NCBI RefSeq assembly: GCF_000705555.1
Contig: NZ_JMQN01000038.1
Location: forward strand, 1-64,000
DNA from: Marinobacterium lacunae
GTDB lineage: Bacteria; Pseudomonadota; Gammaproteobacteria; Pseudomonadales; Balneatricaceae
Length of the DNA: 64,000 bases
Direction: 5' to 3'
Positions 37,436-45,388 of this stretch are shown here, one piece after another. Under the pieces are notes generated by a model. It was not told the DNA's origin, did no database searches, and saw only the letters and a program-made list of their open reading frames with translations. The position numbers and the translations under genes were made by a program. Numbering within the stretch: the first letter of the stretch is position 1; each line of letters begins with the position of its first letter.

Positions 37436-37448
37436 GGGAGAAGGCTCA

Positions 37449-37537
37449 ATCAGTATCAAGCGGTTGTGATCGCCGCGAAAAATGCGGCTGGGACGGCTTA
37501 CGCTACGCTCCAGCCGCCCCTAAACCGAGCGATAAAT
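37449..37537 (+). other. Right part of attC site 4
   Basis: The sequence continues as ATCAGTATCAAGCGG, then GCGGCTGG pairing with CCAGCCGC (37484-37517), and ends at a core-like GATAAAT (37531-37537). The GC-rich imperfect palindrome is typical of an attC centre. Confidence 0.65.
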
Positions 37538-37550
37538 TTTAAGAGGACAT

Positions 37551-38570
37551 ATGAATACGGAAGTTAATTATCTTATCTTGTTTGACAAGAAAAAATTTCA
37601 GTTTTCCGGAGTTGATACTTTTATAAAACTCATAAATTTGTTGGATGCTGTTACAGCAACAAATGACTCAATTAAGTTCAAAGGTAGTGAGTTTGGTTTT
37701 GGTTTAACTAGCGAGGGAGATCGTTTCGAAAATCATGATACTGAACTTTTCGATCTAGTTATTACTTCCAACAAAAATGAAAAAGATGTAGAGCATCTTG
37801 CACAACTTTTAAGAGAAATCCGCATAACGGTTTCTAATCAGCAAGGCACTATAACTCCTGTTTTTGACGGTGTTTCGGCATTCTATGCTGAAAAAGCTTA
37901 TCCATATATTCACTATATTGAGAACCTTATGCGTAAGCTTTACTCAAAGTTTGCACTTATCAAGTTGGGACCTCAATGGGTTGATAGCATCCCAGATAAC
38001 GTGGCTGTATCTGGGAACAAAAATGGTGTCAATGGTTCTAATCCTCTTTATGATATGGACTTTATCACGATCAATGATTTGCTCTTCAAAGAACACCCTC
38101 TAAAAGAAATTACTCCCGACATTCTTAAAAAATTGAAAACTGGAGATATCTCACCCGAGGAGATCGAACCATATATTCCCACATCAAATTGGGTTCGTCA
38201 TTTTTCAGATCTGGTTGACTGTGAATCCAACTATCTTGAAACAAGATGGAAAAAACTCTATGAATTGCGTAATAAAATTGCACATAACAAGCAATTTACA
38301 AAACCAGATCTGGAAGATGTCAAGAAAATAACGGAAGATGTAAAGTCTAAGCTTTTACCCGCATTTACTAAAATATCGGATTTAGAAATTACAGAAGTTG
38401 AGACTCCAACCGTTGGACTGCAAAGAGAGAGTAAGCCTCCAATTGAGGGGGAACTTTGTAATGGGGATATTGTTAAGCAGGGTAGCGAAATCGTAAAAAA
38501 GGAGAACGATTTGGGAGGGCTGGCTACTTTAGCTTTGGTCGTAGGTTTTCTCGCTGCAATATCGAAGTGA
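37551..38570 (+). CDS. Cassette 5: HEPN-domain protein with C-terminal membrane segment
   Basis: A 339-residue protein; AGAGGA precedes the ATG. The segment LYELRNKIAHNK (about 236-247) carries the HEPN signature R-N-x-x-x-H (Arg240, Asn241, His245), set in helices from about 120 to 275; YIENLMRKLYSKFALIKLG upstream is like Swt1/Apea-type HEPN helices. HEPN proteins with this motif are often RNases of toxin or defence systems. Residues about 320-338 are hydrophobic and may anchor it to the membrane. The gene is strongly AT-rich. RNase activity is inference. Confidence 0.82.
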   Translation: MNTEVNYLILFDKKKFQFSGVDTFIKLINLLDAVTATNDSIKFKGSEFGFGLTSEGDRFENHDTELFDLVITSNKNEKDVEHLAQLLREIRITVSNQQGTITPVFDGVSAFYAEKAYPYIHYIENLMRKLYSKFALIKLGPQWVDSIPDNVAVSGNKNGVNGSNPLYDMDFITINDLLFKEHPLKEITPDILKKLKTGDISPEEIEPYIPTSNWVRHFSDLVDCESNYLETRWKKLYELRNKIAHNKQFTKPDLEDVKKITEDVKSKLLPAFTKISDLEITEVETPTVGLQRESKPPIEGELCNGDIVKQGSEIVKKENDLGGLATLALVVGFLAAISK

Positions 38571-38572
38571 AA

Positions 38573-38699
38573 ATTTTCAACAAACTATTTAAGAGTGATT
38601 CAGCACGCTTGGAATTTTTGGTTTGAGTCAAGTTTGGTGATTACGGTACTCAATTGAGTTGTGTGGTAGCGTTCTTCACACCTTAATTGGGCGTTATTT
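38573..38699 (+). other. attC site 5, long VCR-like type
   Basis: About 127 bases from a TTTCAAC-like R'' to core GTTATTT (38693-38699). The opening AACAAACTATTTAAGAGTGA and the interior CAATTGAGTTGTGTGG resemble the long attC sites typical of Vibrio chromosomal integrons, unlike the 85-90-base sites 1 and 2. Confidence 0.75.
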
Positions 38700-38715
38700 T
38701 TTTCGAGAGGTAATC

Positions 38716-39150
38716 ATGGAACGAAAAAGATCAGTATTTGGTGTCTTCGGAATCCTCCTTGGCAGCATCGCGCTTCTATTGTCACTCGTCCATTTCTGGG
38801 CGGGGCCATTCTCGCCAAAGCCTACACTCGAAACGTTTGTAGCCGAGAAAGCAGTGTCTATTCGAATTGCGACCATGAGTGCGTTGAAGGGTGAGGAGCC
38901 TGTCAGAGAGTATCAAACCTCAAGCTGGGACAATGATCGGATAGCCGATCTAGCAACGGCTGTTTTGGGTGGTCTGGCATTCATTCTCAGCATCATAGGA
39001 TTCGCCAAGCAAGAGCCTAAAAGGGTTGTCGGTGGTGCCGCTGTCTTGGGTATCAGTGCAGTCGCGTTTCAATTCATAGCGATGTACGCCATGGCGCTCT
39101 TAGCTGTCATATTAATTGCAGCTGTTATATCGAGTATTGGATTTGGGTGA
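38716..39150 (+). CDS. Cassette 6: YidI-like inner-membrane protein
   Basis: A 144-residue protein with three hydrophobic segments: about 10-30, 78-96 and 103-143. The start RSVFGVFGILLGSIALLLSL and the motif VHFWAGPFSP resemble E. coli YidI, a small inner-membrane protein of unknown role. A periplasmic or cytoplasmic loop of about 45 residues lies between helices 1 and 2. GAGAGG precedes the ATG. Confidence 0.78.
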   Translation: MERKRSVFGVFGILLGSIALLLSLVHFWAGPFSPKPTLETFVAEKAVSIRIATMSALKGEEPVREYQTSSWDNDRIADLATAVLGGLAFILSIIGFAKQEPKRVVGGAAVLGISAVAFQFIAMYAMALLAVILIAAVISSIGFG

Positions 39151-39178
39151 AACGTGGATTTAGGCCCTGCACTGTAAC

Positions 39179-39185
39179 GTTATAG
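39179..39185 (+). other. Cassette core-like site before cassette 7
   Basis: GTTATAG follows the YidI-like gene by 28 bases and precedes the Ada-like gene by 14. A full attC is not present in so short a spacer, so this site is either truncated or the two genes share a cassette. Confidence 0.4.
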
Positions 39186-39199
39186 CTAAGGGAGTATTT

Positions 39200-39490
39200 A
39201 TGAAAACCTATAAACTATTAGATGCTGATGGCTCTACGATCACGAGTGAAACGCCGGGGACGCTGGGTGGCAATTCTAAAGCTGGAATATACGGTCGGTT
39301 AGACTGCCCAGCCGCCAATGGTGCGCTCTCCAAAGGATATGCCCAGCACCGCGTATTCTTCGCGAACGAGCAAAGCGCGATTCAAGCAGGCTTCAGGCCC
39401 TGTGGCCGATGTATGGTGTCAGAATACAAGGAATGGAAATCCGGCCCAGAGGGCAAGGAACACTACCCTTGGAAGACATTACCTGAATAG
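39200..39490 (+). CDS. Cassette 7: Ada-type metal-binding small protein
   Basis: A 96-residue protein matching the zinc-binding domain of Ada (IYGRLDCPAA, HRVFFANEQSAIQAGFRPCGRC). Three zinc-type Cys are seen: 36, 68 and 71. The position of the Cys that accepts methyl groups in Ada is Gly32. Stand-alone relatives with the same IYGRLDCP motif exist, from memory, so the change is a family trait rather than decay here. It probably does not repair methylphosphotriesters by the Ada route. AAGGGAG precedes the ATG. It is the last gene of the array. Confidence 0.82.
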   Translation: MKTYKLLDADGSTITSETPGTLGGNSKAGIYGRLDCPAANGALSKGYAQHRVFFANEQSAIQAGFRPCGRCMVSEYKEWKSGPEGKEHYPWKTLPE

Positions 39491-39534
39491 TAATTCGTAG
39501 CGCTTACCCAGCCTCAAAACACTTCGACAAAGCC

Positions 39535-40785
39535 CTAGTGGCGACGTTGTCTTCCTGCTTTGCCTTTATTGCTACCGCCTTGCCCAAGCGCTTTGGCGCG
39601 TTGGCTTTTCTTGGACGGTTTGCGCCTAGCGTTATTCGACTCTTCCTGTGCCATAAGGTTCGGCTCGAAGCCTTCCATCCACTGCAGGACAAAATGTTCG
39701 CCCGTGAGTTTTTCGACGTCTTGGAGTAGGTATTTCTCTTTATGCGAGACCAATGAGACGGCCAGGCCCGCTTGACCTGCGCGGCCTGTTCGGCCAATGC
39801 GGTGAATATAGTCTTCGGCGTTGTAGGGCAGCTCGTAATTGATTACGTATTGCAGCTGATCGATGTCCAACCCGCGCGCGGCCACATCGGTGGCGACAAG
39901 CGCACGCACCTTGCCGGTTTTAAACTCTTCCAAGCCTCTATCGCGGGCACCCTGAGACTTATCGCCATGTACCGCCGCCGCACTGATGCCATCTTTCTCA
40001 AGCTCTGTCGCCAGCTCATCCACCGCTTGTTTGGTGCGGGTGAAGATAAGTACCTGATGCCAGTTCTTGGAACCTATCAGGTAGGCCACCAAACCCGCTT
40101 TGCGCTTGTTGTCGACTTCGTAAAAGCGCTGTTCAATTTTCGCCGCCGTCGCATTGCGTTCGGCCACTTCAATCAGTTTTGGCTGCTTTAAGATGTTCTT
40201 GCTCAGGGCAAACACGTCATCGTTGAAGGTTGCCGAGAAGAACAAGGTTTGGTGCGCCTCGGGTAGGCGTTTCAGGATGCGCTCGATATCGACAATAAAG
40301 CCCATATCCAACATGCGATCGGCCTCATCCAGCACCAGTGTCTCAACCGTGCTGAGGTCAATTAACTGTTTGGTGGCAAGCTCCAGCAAACGCCCCGGTG
40401 TAGCCACGAGTACATCACAGCCTTCGTTGAGTGCGTCGATCTGCGGGTTAATGCTCGCGCCGCCGTAGGCCACTACGGAGTTAAGGCCCAAGCCCTGGCT
40501 GTATTTCACAAAACTCTGGTGCACTTGTTGCGCCAGCTCCCGCGTGGGCGTCAGCACCAACACGCGAATGGCTTTTTCAGATGCTGCGCGCACGAGGTGG
40601 CGTTGAATCAATGGCAGGGCGAATGCGGCCGTTTTTCCCGTACCCGTTTGTGCCCCTGCCATCACATCGTGACCGGCCAGCACTTCAGGGATAGCCGCTT
40701 GCTGAATCGGCGTTGGTGTCTGATAGCCAAGCGTATCGACAACAGCCAGCAGTTCCGCGTGAAGCCCCAGGGTGGAAAAACTCAT
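39535..40785 (-). CDS. rhlE: DEAD-box RNA helicase, RhlE-like
   Basis: A 416-residue ATP-dependent RNA helicase. Q motif GYQTPTPIQQAAIP, motif I AQTGTGKT, motif Ia PTRELAQQ, motif II DEAD (VLDEADRMLDMGF), motif III SAT, and motif VI HRIGRTGRAG are all intact. The C-terminal 40 residues are Lys/Arg/Gly-rich, typical of RhlE/SrmB tails that bind RNA. It marks the return to core chromosome right of the cassette array. Confidence 0.95.
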   Translation of the reverse strand: MSFSTLGLHAELLAVVDTLGYQTPTPIQQAAIPEVLAGHDVMAGAQTGTGKTAAFALPLIQRHLVRAASEKAIRVLVLTPTRELAQQVHQSFVKYSQGLGLNSVVAYGGASINPQIDALNEGCDVLVATPGRLLELATKQLIDLSTVETLVLDEADRMLDMGFIVDIERILKRLPEAHQTLFFSATFNDDVFALSKNILKQPKLIEVAERNATAAKIEQRFYEVDNKRKAGLVAYLIGSKNWHQVLIFTRTKQAVDELATELEKDGISAAAVHGDKSQGARDRGLEEFKTGKVRALVATDVAARGLDIDQLQYVINYELPYNAEDYIHRIGRTGRAGQAGLAVSLVSHKEKYLLQDVEKLTGEHFVLQWMEGFEPNLMAQEESNNARRKPSKKSQRAKALGQGGSNKGKAGRQRRH

Positions 40786-40900
40786 AAACCAGCACCGCTT
40801 ACCATAAATGTAGAGGGCGCTAGTGTACCGAGTTAGCCGCTAACAGTAGACACCTTCAGTGAGGTTTGCGCGTTACAGCCGGTTAAACGTGCACCAGCGC

Positions 40901-41572
40901 TCAAACTAGATTAGCGCTGGCGATTTTGACCACTTCATTAGGCAGTTTATGCGGCAGGGGAAGCTGCATGGCGCAGTAGAGTGCGATGGCGAGAAAGATG
41001 CTACTGGCCCACCAGTTTTCAATGCTCACCGGTTTTAGCGCGGTTCCGAAGGAACGCTTGAACTCCATATCGGCAAGGTTAACGGCATAACACTCATCGA
41101 GAATGAGGTGCACCAGATACCCGGCGAAGACCATGCCGCCCAATGCCCATGAAAAATCGATGCTTTGTGTGGTGAATCGCCAGCACAGGAATACCGACAG
41201 CAGCCCGACGCTTACGGCGGCCATTAGCGAGTGAAATGAGCCGCGATGCTCGGTCAGGTGGGCGAATATTTGTAACAGGCCAAAGCGCACGCCCAGAAAG
41301 GCGGCGAGCATGGCGCCCCATAGATGCAGTAATGGCCAATCTGGGAAACTGAACAGCACGCCAAAGGATGCAATCACGCCAAGGGCGCTGAAGAGTCCTT
41401 TCAGTATGCCGGTTGTGTCTGAGTCCAGATCGGGGGCCAGGCTTGCGACAGTGCCAGCGGCCCAGAGGCTCATGCCTTGGCTGGGTGTAAAGAGCCCGGT
41501 GAGTAGCAGGGTAGAGGTGAGCACGCAGGATGTAACGGCACCGCCTAGAAAGTGTGTGTTGAAATTAGCCAT
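40901..41572 (-). CDS. DUF457/YdjM-like membrane-bound metal-dependent hydrolase
   Basis: A 223-residue inner-membrane protein with about six helices. HFLGGAV near 7, APDLDSD near 48 and HRGSFHS near 110 supply the His and Asp residues of the YdjM/DUF457 metal-dependent hydrolase family; LDECYAVNLADM is also conserved. The physiological substrate is unknown. It is 115 bases upstream of rhlE on the same strand. Confidence 0.88.
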   Translation of the reverse strand: MANFNTHFLGGAVTSCVLTSTLLLTGLFTPSQGMSLWAAGTVASLAPDLDSDTTGILKGLFSALGVIASFGVLFSFPDWPLLHLWGAMLAAFLGVRFGLLQIFAHLTEHRGSFHSLMAAVSVGLLSVFLCWRFTTQSIDFSWALGGMVFAGYLVHLILDECYAVNLADMEFKRSFGTALKPVSIENWWASSIFLAIALYCAMQLPLPHKLPNEVVKIASANLV

Positions 41573-41750
41573 TGCGTAATCGTGTCCCTTATCGAGGCCG
41601 GCGCTATGGGGCAGCGCCGCTGGAATGCAGCGGCATTCTAGCCGCGATAGGCTCAGACTCGTACAGGTGAATCTTGTTCCATTGGCGGTGTTTCCCTTTC
41701 ATGAGATGAGATTTTATAGTGTCGATACTGTTCCGGGAGAGGTCGTATCA

Positions 41751-41921
41751 GTGAAAGTAAGAATTGGTACAGATTTACAGGATACCGAGCGTATGCAACG
41801 ACGAAATAAACTATTCGTTGGACTTTTGCGAGGAGAACACGCTGCAGCTGCGGGAAAGACGCACAGCCAGAGTGAGGCCAAGAAGAGGCTAGATAAATGG
41901 CTGAAGCCGCCTGTCCCGTAA
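41751..41921 (+). CDS. Small hypothetical protein
   Basis: A 56-codon frame starting at GTG 41751, with GGGAGAGG eight bases upstream; an ATG at 41706 would give 71 residues without a clear ribosome binding site. The product is basic and probably helical, ending SQSEAKKRLDKWLK, a pattern seen at the C-termini of some small antitoxin-like proteins. No toxin gene is adjacent, so that idea is weak. Confidence 0.45.
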   Translation: MKVRIGTDLQDTERMQRRNKLFVGLLRGEHAAAAGKTHSQSEAKKRLDKWLKPPVP

Positions 41922-42005
41922 TATTCTGTAAGGTTTGGAACGTTTAATATTCACGGCAATCATTGCCGTATTTATAAAGAATTTTAAACCGATGTGTGAA
42001 ACATA

Positions 42006-42037
42006 CGAAAACGCCGGCCATGAAGCCGGCGTTTTCG
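42006..42037. terminator. Bidirectional terminator
   Basis: CGAAAACGCCGGC (42006-42018) and GCCGGCGTTTTCG (42025-42037) form a perfect 13-bp stem with A and T runs at its foot. It can terminate the small gene from the left and the liu-associated operon from the right. Confidence 0.88.
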
Positions 42038-42054
42038 TCATCCTGCTCTGAAGA

Positions 42055-43755
42055 TTACTCCTTATCCAGCCCCAGCTCTTCAATCGAGATCTGGCGCATC
42101 TTGAACTTCTGGATTTTGCCGGTCACAGTCATCGGGAACTCTTCAACAAACTTGAAGTAACGCGGGATCTTGAAGTGGGTGATCTGCCCCTTGCAGAACG
42201 CGCGCAGCTCTTCAGGGTCGACCTCATCGACGCCGGGTTTCAGTTTGATCCAGGCGATCAGCTCTTCGCCGTATTTCTTATCCGGTACGCCGGTGACCTG
42301 CACGTCGGAGATTGACGGGTGGGTGTAGAGAAACTCTTCAACCTCTTTCGGGTATACGTTCTCGCCGCCACGGATCACCATATCCTTGATGCGCCCGACA
42401 ATCTGCACGTAGCCCTCTTCGTCCATGGTGGCGAGGTCGCCCGTGTGCATCCAGCCGGCTTCGTCGATGGCGCTGTGGGTGGCGTCGTCGTTGTTCCAGT
42501 ACTTGAGCATGACGCTGTAGCCGCGGGTGCACAGCTCGCCGATCTCGCCGCGGGGCAAAATGTAGCCTGTGGCGGGGTCGACAATCTTGGATTCAAGGTG
42601 CGGCTGGGTGCGGCCTACGGTGGTCACGCGCTTGTCGAATGGATCATTGGCGGCGGTCTGGGTGGAGACAGGGCTGGTTTCCGTCATGCCGTAGGCGATC
42701 TGTACCTCCTGCATGTGCATCTTGGAGTTGACCGCTTTCATCACCTCGGCGGGGCAGATAGAGCCCGCCATGATGCCGGTGCGCAGGCTGGAAAGGTCGT
42801 ATTGTGCGAAATCCGGATGATCGAGCTCTGCGATGAACATGGTCGGCACACCGTAGAGTGCAGTGGCGCGCTCTTCGGCCACGGCCTGCAGTACGGCACC
42901 GGGCTCGAACCCTTCACCGGGGTAGATCATGGTTGCGCCGTGGGTGATGCAGCCCAGATTACCCATCACCATGCCGAAGCAGTGGTAGAGCGGTACGGGT
43001 ATTACCAGCCGGTCTTTATGGGTGAAGCCCATGCTCTCGGCCACGAAGAATCCGTTGTTGAGGATATTGTGGTGGGAGAGGGTGGCACCCTTGGGAAAGC
43101 CAGTGGTGCCCGAGGTGTACTGGATGTTGATCGGGTCGTCGAATTGCAGCTCTCGCTGGGCGTCGGCGAGTTGTTCGGCATCGATGGCGTCGGCCTTTTC
43201 GACAAAGTCGTTCCAGCGCCACATGCCGGGGTAGGTGTTCTCCGAGAGGTTGATGATGCCCTGCAGGTGCGGCAGGTTGCGCGACTCAAGCGCACCGGGT
43301 TCGCAGTGTTCAAGCTCCGGTGCCAGTGATTGCAGCATCTCGGTGTAGTTGGAGCTCTTGAAGCTGTTGGCGGTTACCAGAAAACGCGCTTCCGACTGGT
43401 TCAGTGCGTATTCCAGCTCGTGCAGGCGATAGGCTGGGTTGATGTTCACCAGTATCGCACCGATTTTGGCGGTGGCGATCTGGGTTTGCAGCCACTGGGC
43501 GTTATTGGGCGACCACATGCCGACACGGTCGCCGCGGCGCACACCCACCGCCAGCAGGGCGCGGGCGACGGTGTCCACTTGTGCTTTCAGCTCGGCGTAG
43601 GTCCAACGGATCTGCTGATGGCGCACGATCAGCGCATCGTTATCGGGGTACATGGCGGCGATCTGGTCGAACTTGTCGCCGATGGTCATGCCGATCAGCG
43701 GCACGGTGCTGGTGCCGCTGGTGTAACTCGGGAGTGTGGTGGGCAGGTTGTTCAT
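42055..43755 (-). CDS. AMP-forming acyl-CoA synthetase of the liu operon
   Basis: A 566-residue ligase activating a carboxylic acid to its CoA thioester. [20 protein letters not shown] near 203 is the adenylate loop; [28 protein letters not shown] and [18 protein letters not shown] are the further conserved motifs, with the catalytic Lys in [12 protein letters not shown] near 552. It lies last in the eight-gene liu operon, so isovalerate, acetoacetate or medium-chain acids are reasonable substrates. Confidence 0.92.
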   Translation of the reverse strand: MNNLPTTLPSYTSGTSTVPLIGMTIGDKFDQIAAMYPDNDALIVRHQQIRWTYAELKAQVDTVARALLAVGVRRGDRVGMWSPNNAQWLQTQIATAKIGAILVNINPAYRLHELEYALNQSEARFLVTANSFKSSNYTEMLQSLAPELEHCEPGALESRNLPHLQGIINLSENTYPGMWRWNDFVEKADAIDAEQLADAQRELQFDDPINIQYTSGTTGFPKGATLSHHNILNNGFFVAESMGFTHKDRLVIPVPLYHCFGMVMGNLGCITHGATMIYPGEGFEPGAVLQAVAEERATALYGVPTMFIAELDHPDFAQYDLSSLRTGIMAGSICPAEVMKAVNSKMHMQEVQIAYGMTETSPVSTQTAANDPFDKRVTTVGRTQPHLESKIVDPATGYILPRGEIGELCTRGYSVMLKYWNNDDATHSAIDEAGWMHTGDLATMDEEGYVQIVGRIKDMVIRGGENVYPKEVEEFLYTHPSISDVQVTGVPDKKYGEELIAWIKLKPGVDEVDPEELRAFCKGQITHFKIPRYFKFVEEFPMTVTGKIQKFKMRQISIEELGLDKE

Positions 43756-43828
43756 CTGTTGTATCCCAATGAGTCGTTTATTGTTGTTGTCTCAATCCGG
43801 GTTTCGCACGTATTGGCAGGGCGGGGCC

Positions 43829-44410
43829 TTACCTATGCAGTGCGTGGTATTCGGGATTAGGCTGCATATCCACGGCGCTGGCGACGCGGTTGGTCATGTT
43901 GTAGAAACCGATGATATTGGCGATGTCCCAGATATCGCTGTCGCTGAAACCGGCATCGCGCAGCTGTTGGCGGTCGGCTTCCAGAATGCGGTCGGGGGTT
44001 TCGGTGAGCTTAATGGCAAAGTCGAGCATGGCGCGGTGGCGCGCTGAGAGTTCAGCCACGCGGTAATTCATGACAATCATCTCGCCCAGTTGCGGCTGCT
44101 CGGAGTATTCCCGCACGGCGGCGCCGTGGGCCACCTGGCAGTAGTAGCAGCCGTTGCTGGACGACACCGCCACGGCGATCATCTCGCGCTCTAGTGTTGA
44201 GAGGCCGCTTTCGCCGAACATTAGCTCGTTATAAAGCTTAGAGAAAACATCGAGTTGCGCAGGGTTCTGGCTGTAAGCCTTGAGCACGTTGGGTACCATG
44301 CCCAGCTTCTCTTCGCAGATCGCGAAGTACTTCTGAAACGTCTCGGGTAGACGATCCCGCTCCGGGATCGGCAGGTCCAGTGCCGTGATGTGGTCCGGTT
44401 GGGTGTACAT
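43829..44410 (-). CDS. Peroxidase-related carboxymuconolactone-decarboxylase-like protein
   Basis: A 193-residue AhpD-like protein with the redox pair CYYC followed by a His (SSNGCYYCQVAHGAAV, near 100) as in peroxidase-related CMD proteins. TLEREMIAVAVS and RHRAMLDFAIKLTETP are family segments. A thiol peroxidase or disulfide-reductase role is likely. It lies nine bases after liuE on the same strand. Confidence 0.87.
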   Translation of the reverse strand: MYTQPDHITALDLPIPERDRLPETFQKYFAICEEKLGMVPNVLKAYSQNPAQLDVFSKLYNELMFGESGLSTLEREMIAVAVSSSNGCYYCQVAHGAAVREYSEQPQLGEMIVMNYRVAELSARHRAMLDFAIKLTETPDRILEADRQQLRDAGFSDSDIWDIANIIGFYNMTNRVASAVDMQPNPEYHALHR

Positions 44411-44419
44411 GCGATTTCC

Positions 44420-45388
44420 TCAATGGTTCGTGTTGTCAGATTCAGATTCAGATTCAGATTCAGATTCAGATTCAGATGCGGGTTGCGCGGTACAGCCAAT
44501 CGCCTGCGCCACGCGTGCGGTCAGCGGTCGGTTCAGCTGCTCGCTGATCCAGCAGCTGGTCGCAACCAGTTTGTCGAGATTGACGCCGGTTTCGATGCCA
44601 AGGCCGTTGAGCATGTAGAGCACATCCTCGGTGGCCACGTTGCCAGAAGCACCCCGTGCGTAGGGGCAGCCGCCAAGGCCCGATACCGACGAGTCGATCA
44701 CGGCGATACCCTCTTCAAGCACCGCGTAGAGATTCGCCAGTGCCTGGCCGTAGGTGTCGTGAAAGTGGGCGGCCAGGTGCTCCATTGGTATCTCGCGGGA
44801 GACCGCTTCCAGCATCCGCTTGGCTTTCAGCGGTGTGCCAACGCCAATGGTGTCGCCAAGGGAGATCTCGTAGCAGCCAAGCTGGTACAGATCGCGGCTG
44901 ACGGCGGCCACCTCGGACGGTGCAATCTCACCGGCGTAGGGGCAGCCCAGTGTGGTGGACACATAGCCGCGTACACGCAGCCCCTCGGCGCGGGCACGCT
45001 CTATAAGCGGCGCGAACCGCTCAAGGCTTTCGGCAACGGAGCAGTTGATGTTTTTCTGCGTGAACGCCTCGGACGCGGCGGTAAATACCGCCACCTCCGA
45101 AACGTCCGCCGCAAGCGCCGCTTCCAGCCCTTTAAGGTTGGGGGCCAAGGCGCTGTAGATCACACCGGGTTTGCGCCGGATACCGGCCATCACCTCGGCG
45201 CCATCGCCCATCTGAGGCACCCATTTGGGCGAGACGAAGCTGGCCGACTCGATATGGCAGAGGCCCGCCTCGGCGAGGCGCTCGATCAGCTCCACCTTTA
45301 TGGCTGTCGCGATAACGGGGCCTGATTCATTCTGCAGGCCGTCGCGTGGGCCAACCTCGACCAGACGCACCTGTTGCGGTAGAGCCAT
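44420..45388 (-). CDS. liuE: Hydroxymethylglutaryl-CoA lyase
   Basis: A 322-residue TIM-barrel enzyme splitting HMG-CoA into acetyl-CoA and acetoacetate, the last step of leucine breakdown. [10 protein letters not shown] opens the active site, [12 protein letters not shown] supplies metal-binding His residues and [19 protein letters not shown] contains the catalytic Cys. The C-terminus carries an unusual run of alternating Ser and Glu encoded by a six-base repeat. The start codon overlaps the liuD stop by one base. Confidence 0.95.
   Translation of the reverse strand: MALPQQVRLVEVGPRDGLQNESGPVIATAIKVELIERLAEAGLCHIESASFVSPKWVPQMGDGAEVMAGIRRKPGVIYSALAPNLKGLEAALAADVSEVAVFTAASEAFTQKNINCSVAESLERFAPLIERARAEGLRVRGYVSTTLGCPYAGEIAPSEVAAVSRDLYQLGCYEISLGDTIGVGTPLKAKRMLEAVSREIPMEHLAAHFHDTYGQALANLYAVLEEGIAVIDSSVSGLGGCPYARGASGNVATEDVLYMLNGLGIETGVNLDKLVATSCWISEQLNRPLTARVAQAIGCTAQPASESESESESESESDNTNH
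44437..44477. repeat. Six-base tandem repeat at the 3' end of liuE
   Basis: Six perfect CAGATT units and a partial seventh. Read on the minus strand they encode Ser-Glu pairs at the C-terminus of LiuE. Unit changes keep the frame but vary the length of an acidic tail. Confidence 0.9.

Larger units (their letters stand above)
35866..37448 (-). mobile_element. IS110-family element of the IS1111 (attC-targeting) type
   Basis: About 1.58 kb inserted in attC 4. Near-terminal inverted repeats TGAGCCTTCTC (35870-35880) and GAGAAGGCTCA (37438-37448) are 11 bases and sit just inside the ends, as in the IS1111 group. A transposase gene on the minus strand is followed by about 450 non-coding bases. No target-site duplication is apparent, as usual for this family. 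An IS1111 subgroup that inserts specifically in integron attC sites is established. Exact ends are uncertain by a few bases. Confidence 0.82.
32878..39490 (+). mobile_element. Integron-type gene-cassette array without a visible integrase
   Basis: About 6.6 kb of single-gene units, all on one strand apart from an inserted IS, separated by attC or attC-like sites. Cassette boundaries have core sites GTTATAC (32878), GTTAGGC (33528), GTTGAGG (34434), GCTAGGC (35486), GATAAAT (37531), GTTATTT (38693) and GTTATAG (39179). For the first cassette the entry core GTTATAC is exactly complementary to the GTATAAC that opens its own attC, as expected for an excisable circle. Genes are AT-richer than the flanks and mostly unknown. 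No intI lies in the window, so this is a CALIN-like cluster or part of a larger integron. Confidence 0.8.

Noticed and set aside
42319-43329. Plus-strand frame of 336 codons inside the acyl-CoA synthetase gene
   Set aside because: Antisense shadow of a conserved enzyme; no independent support.
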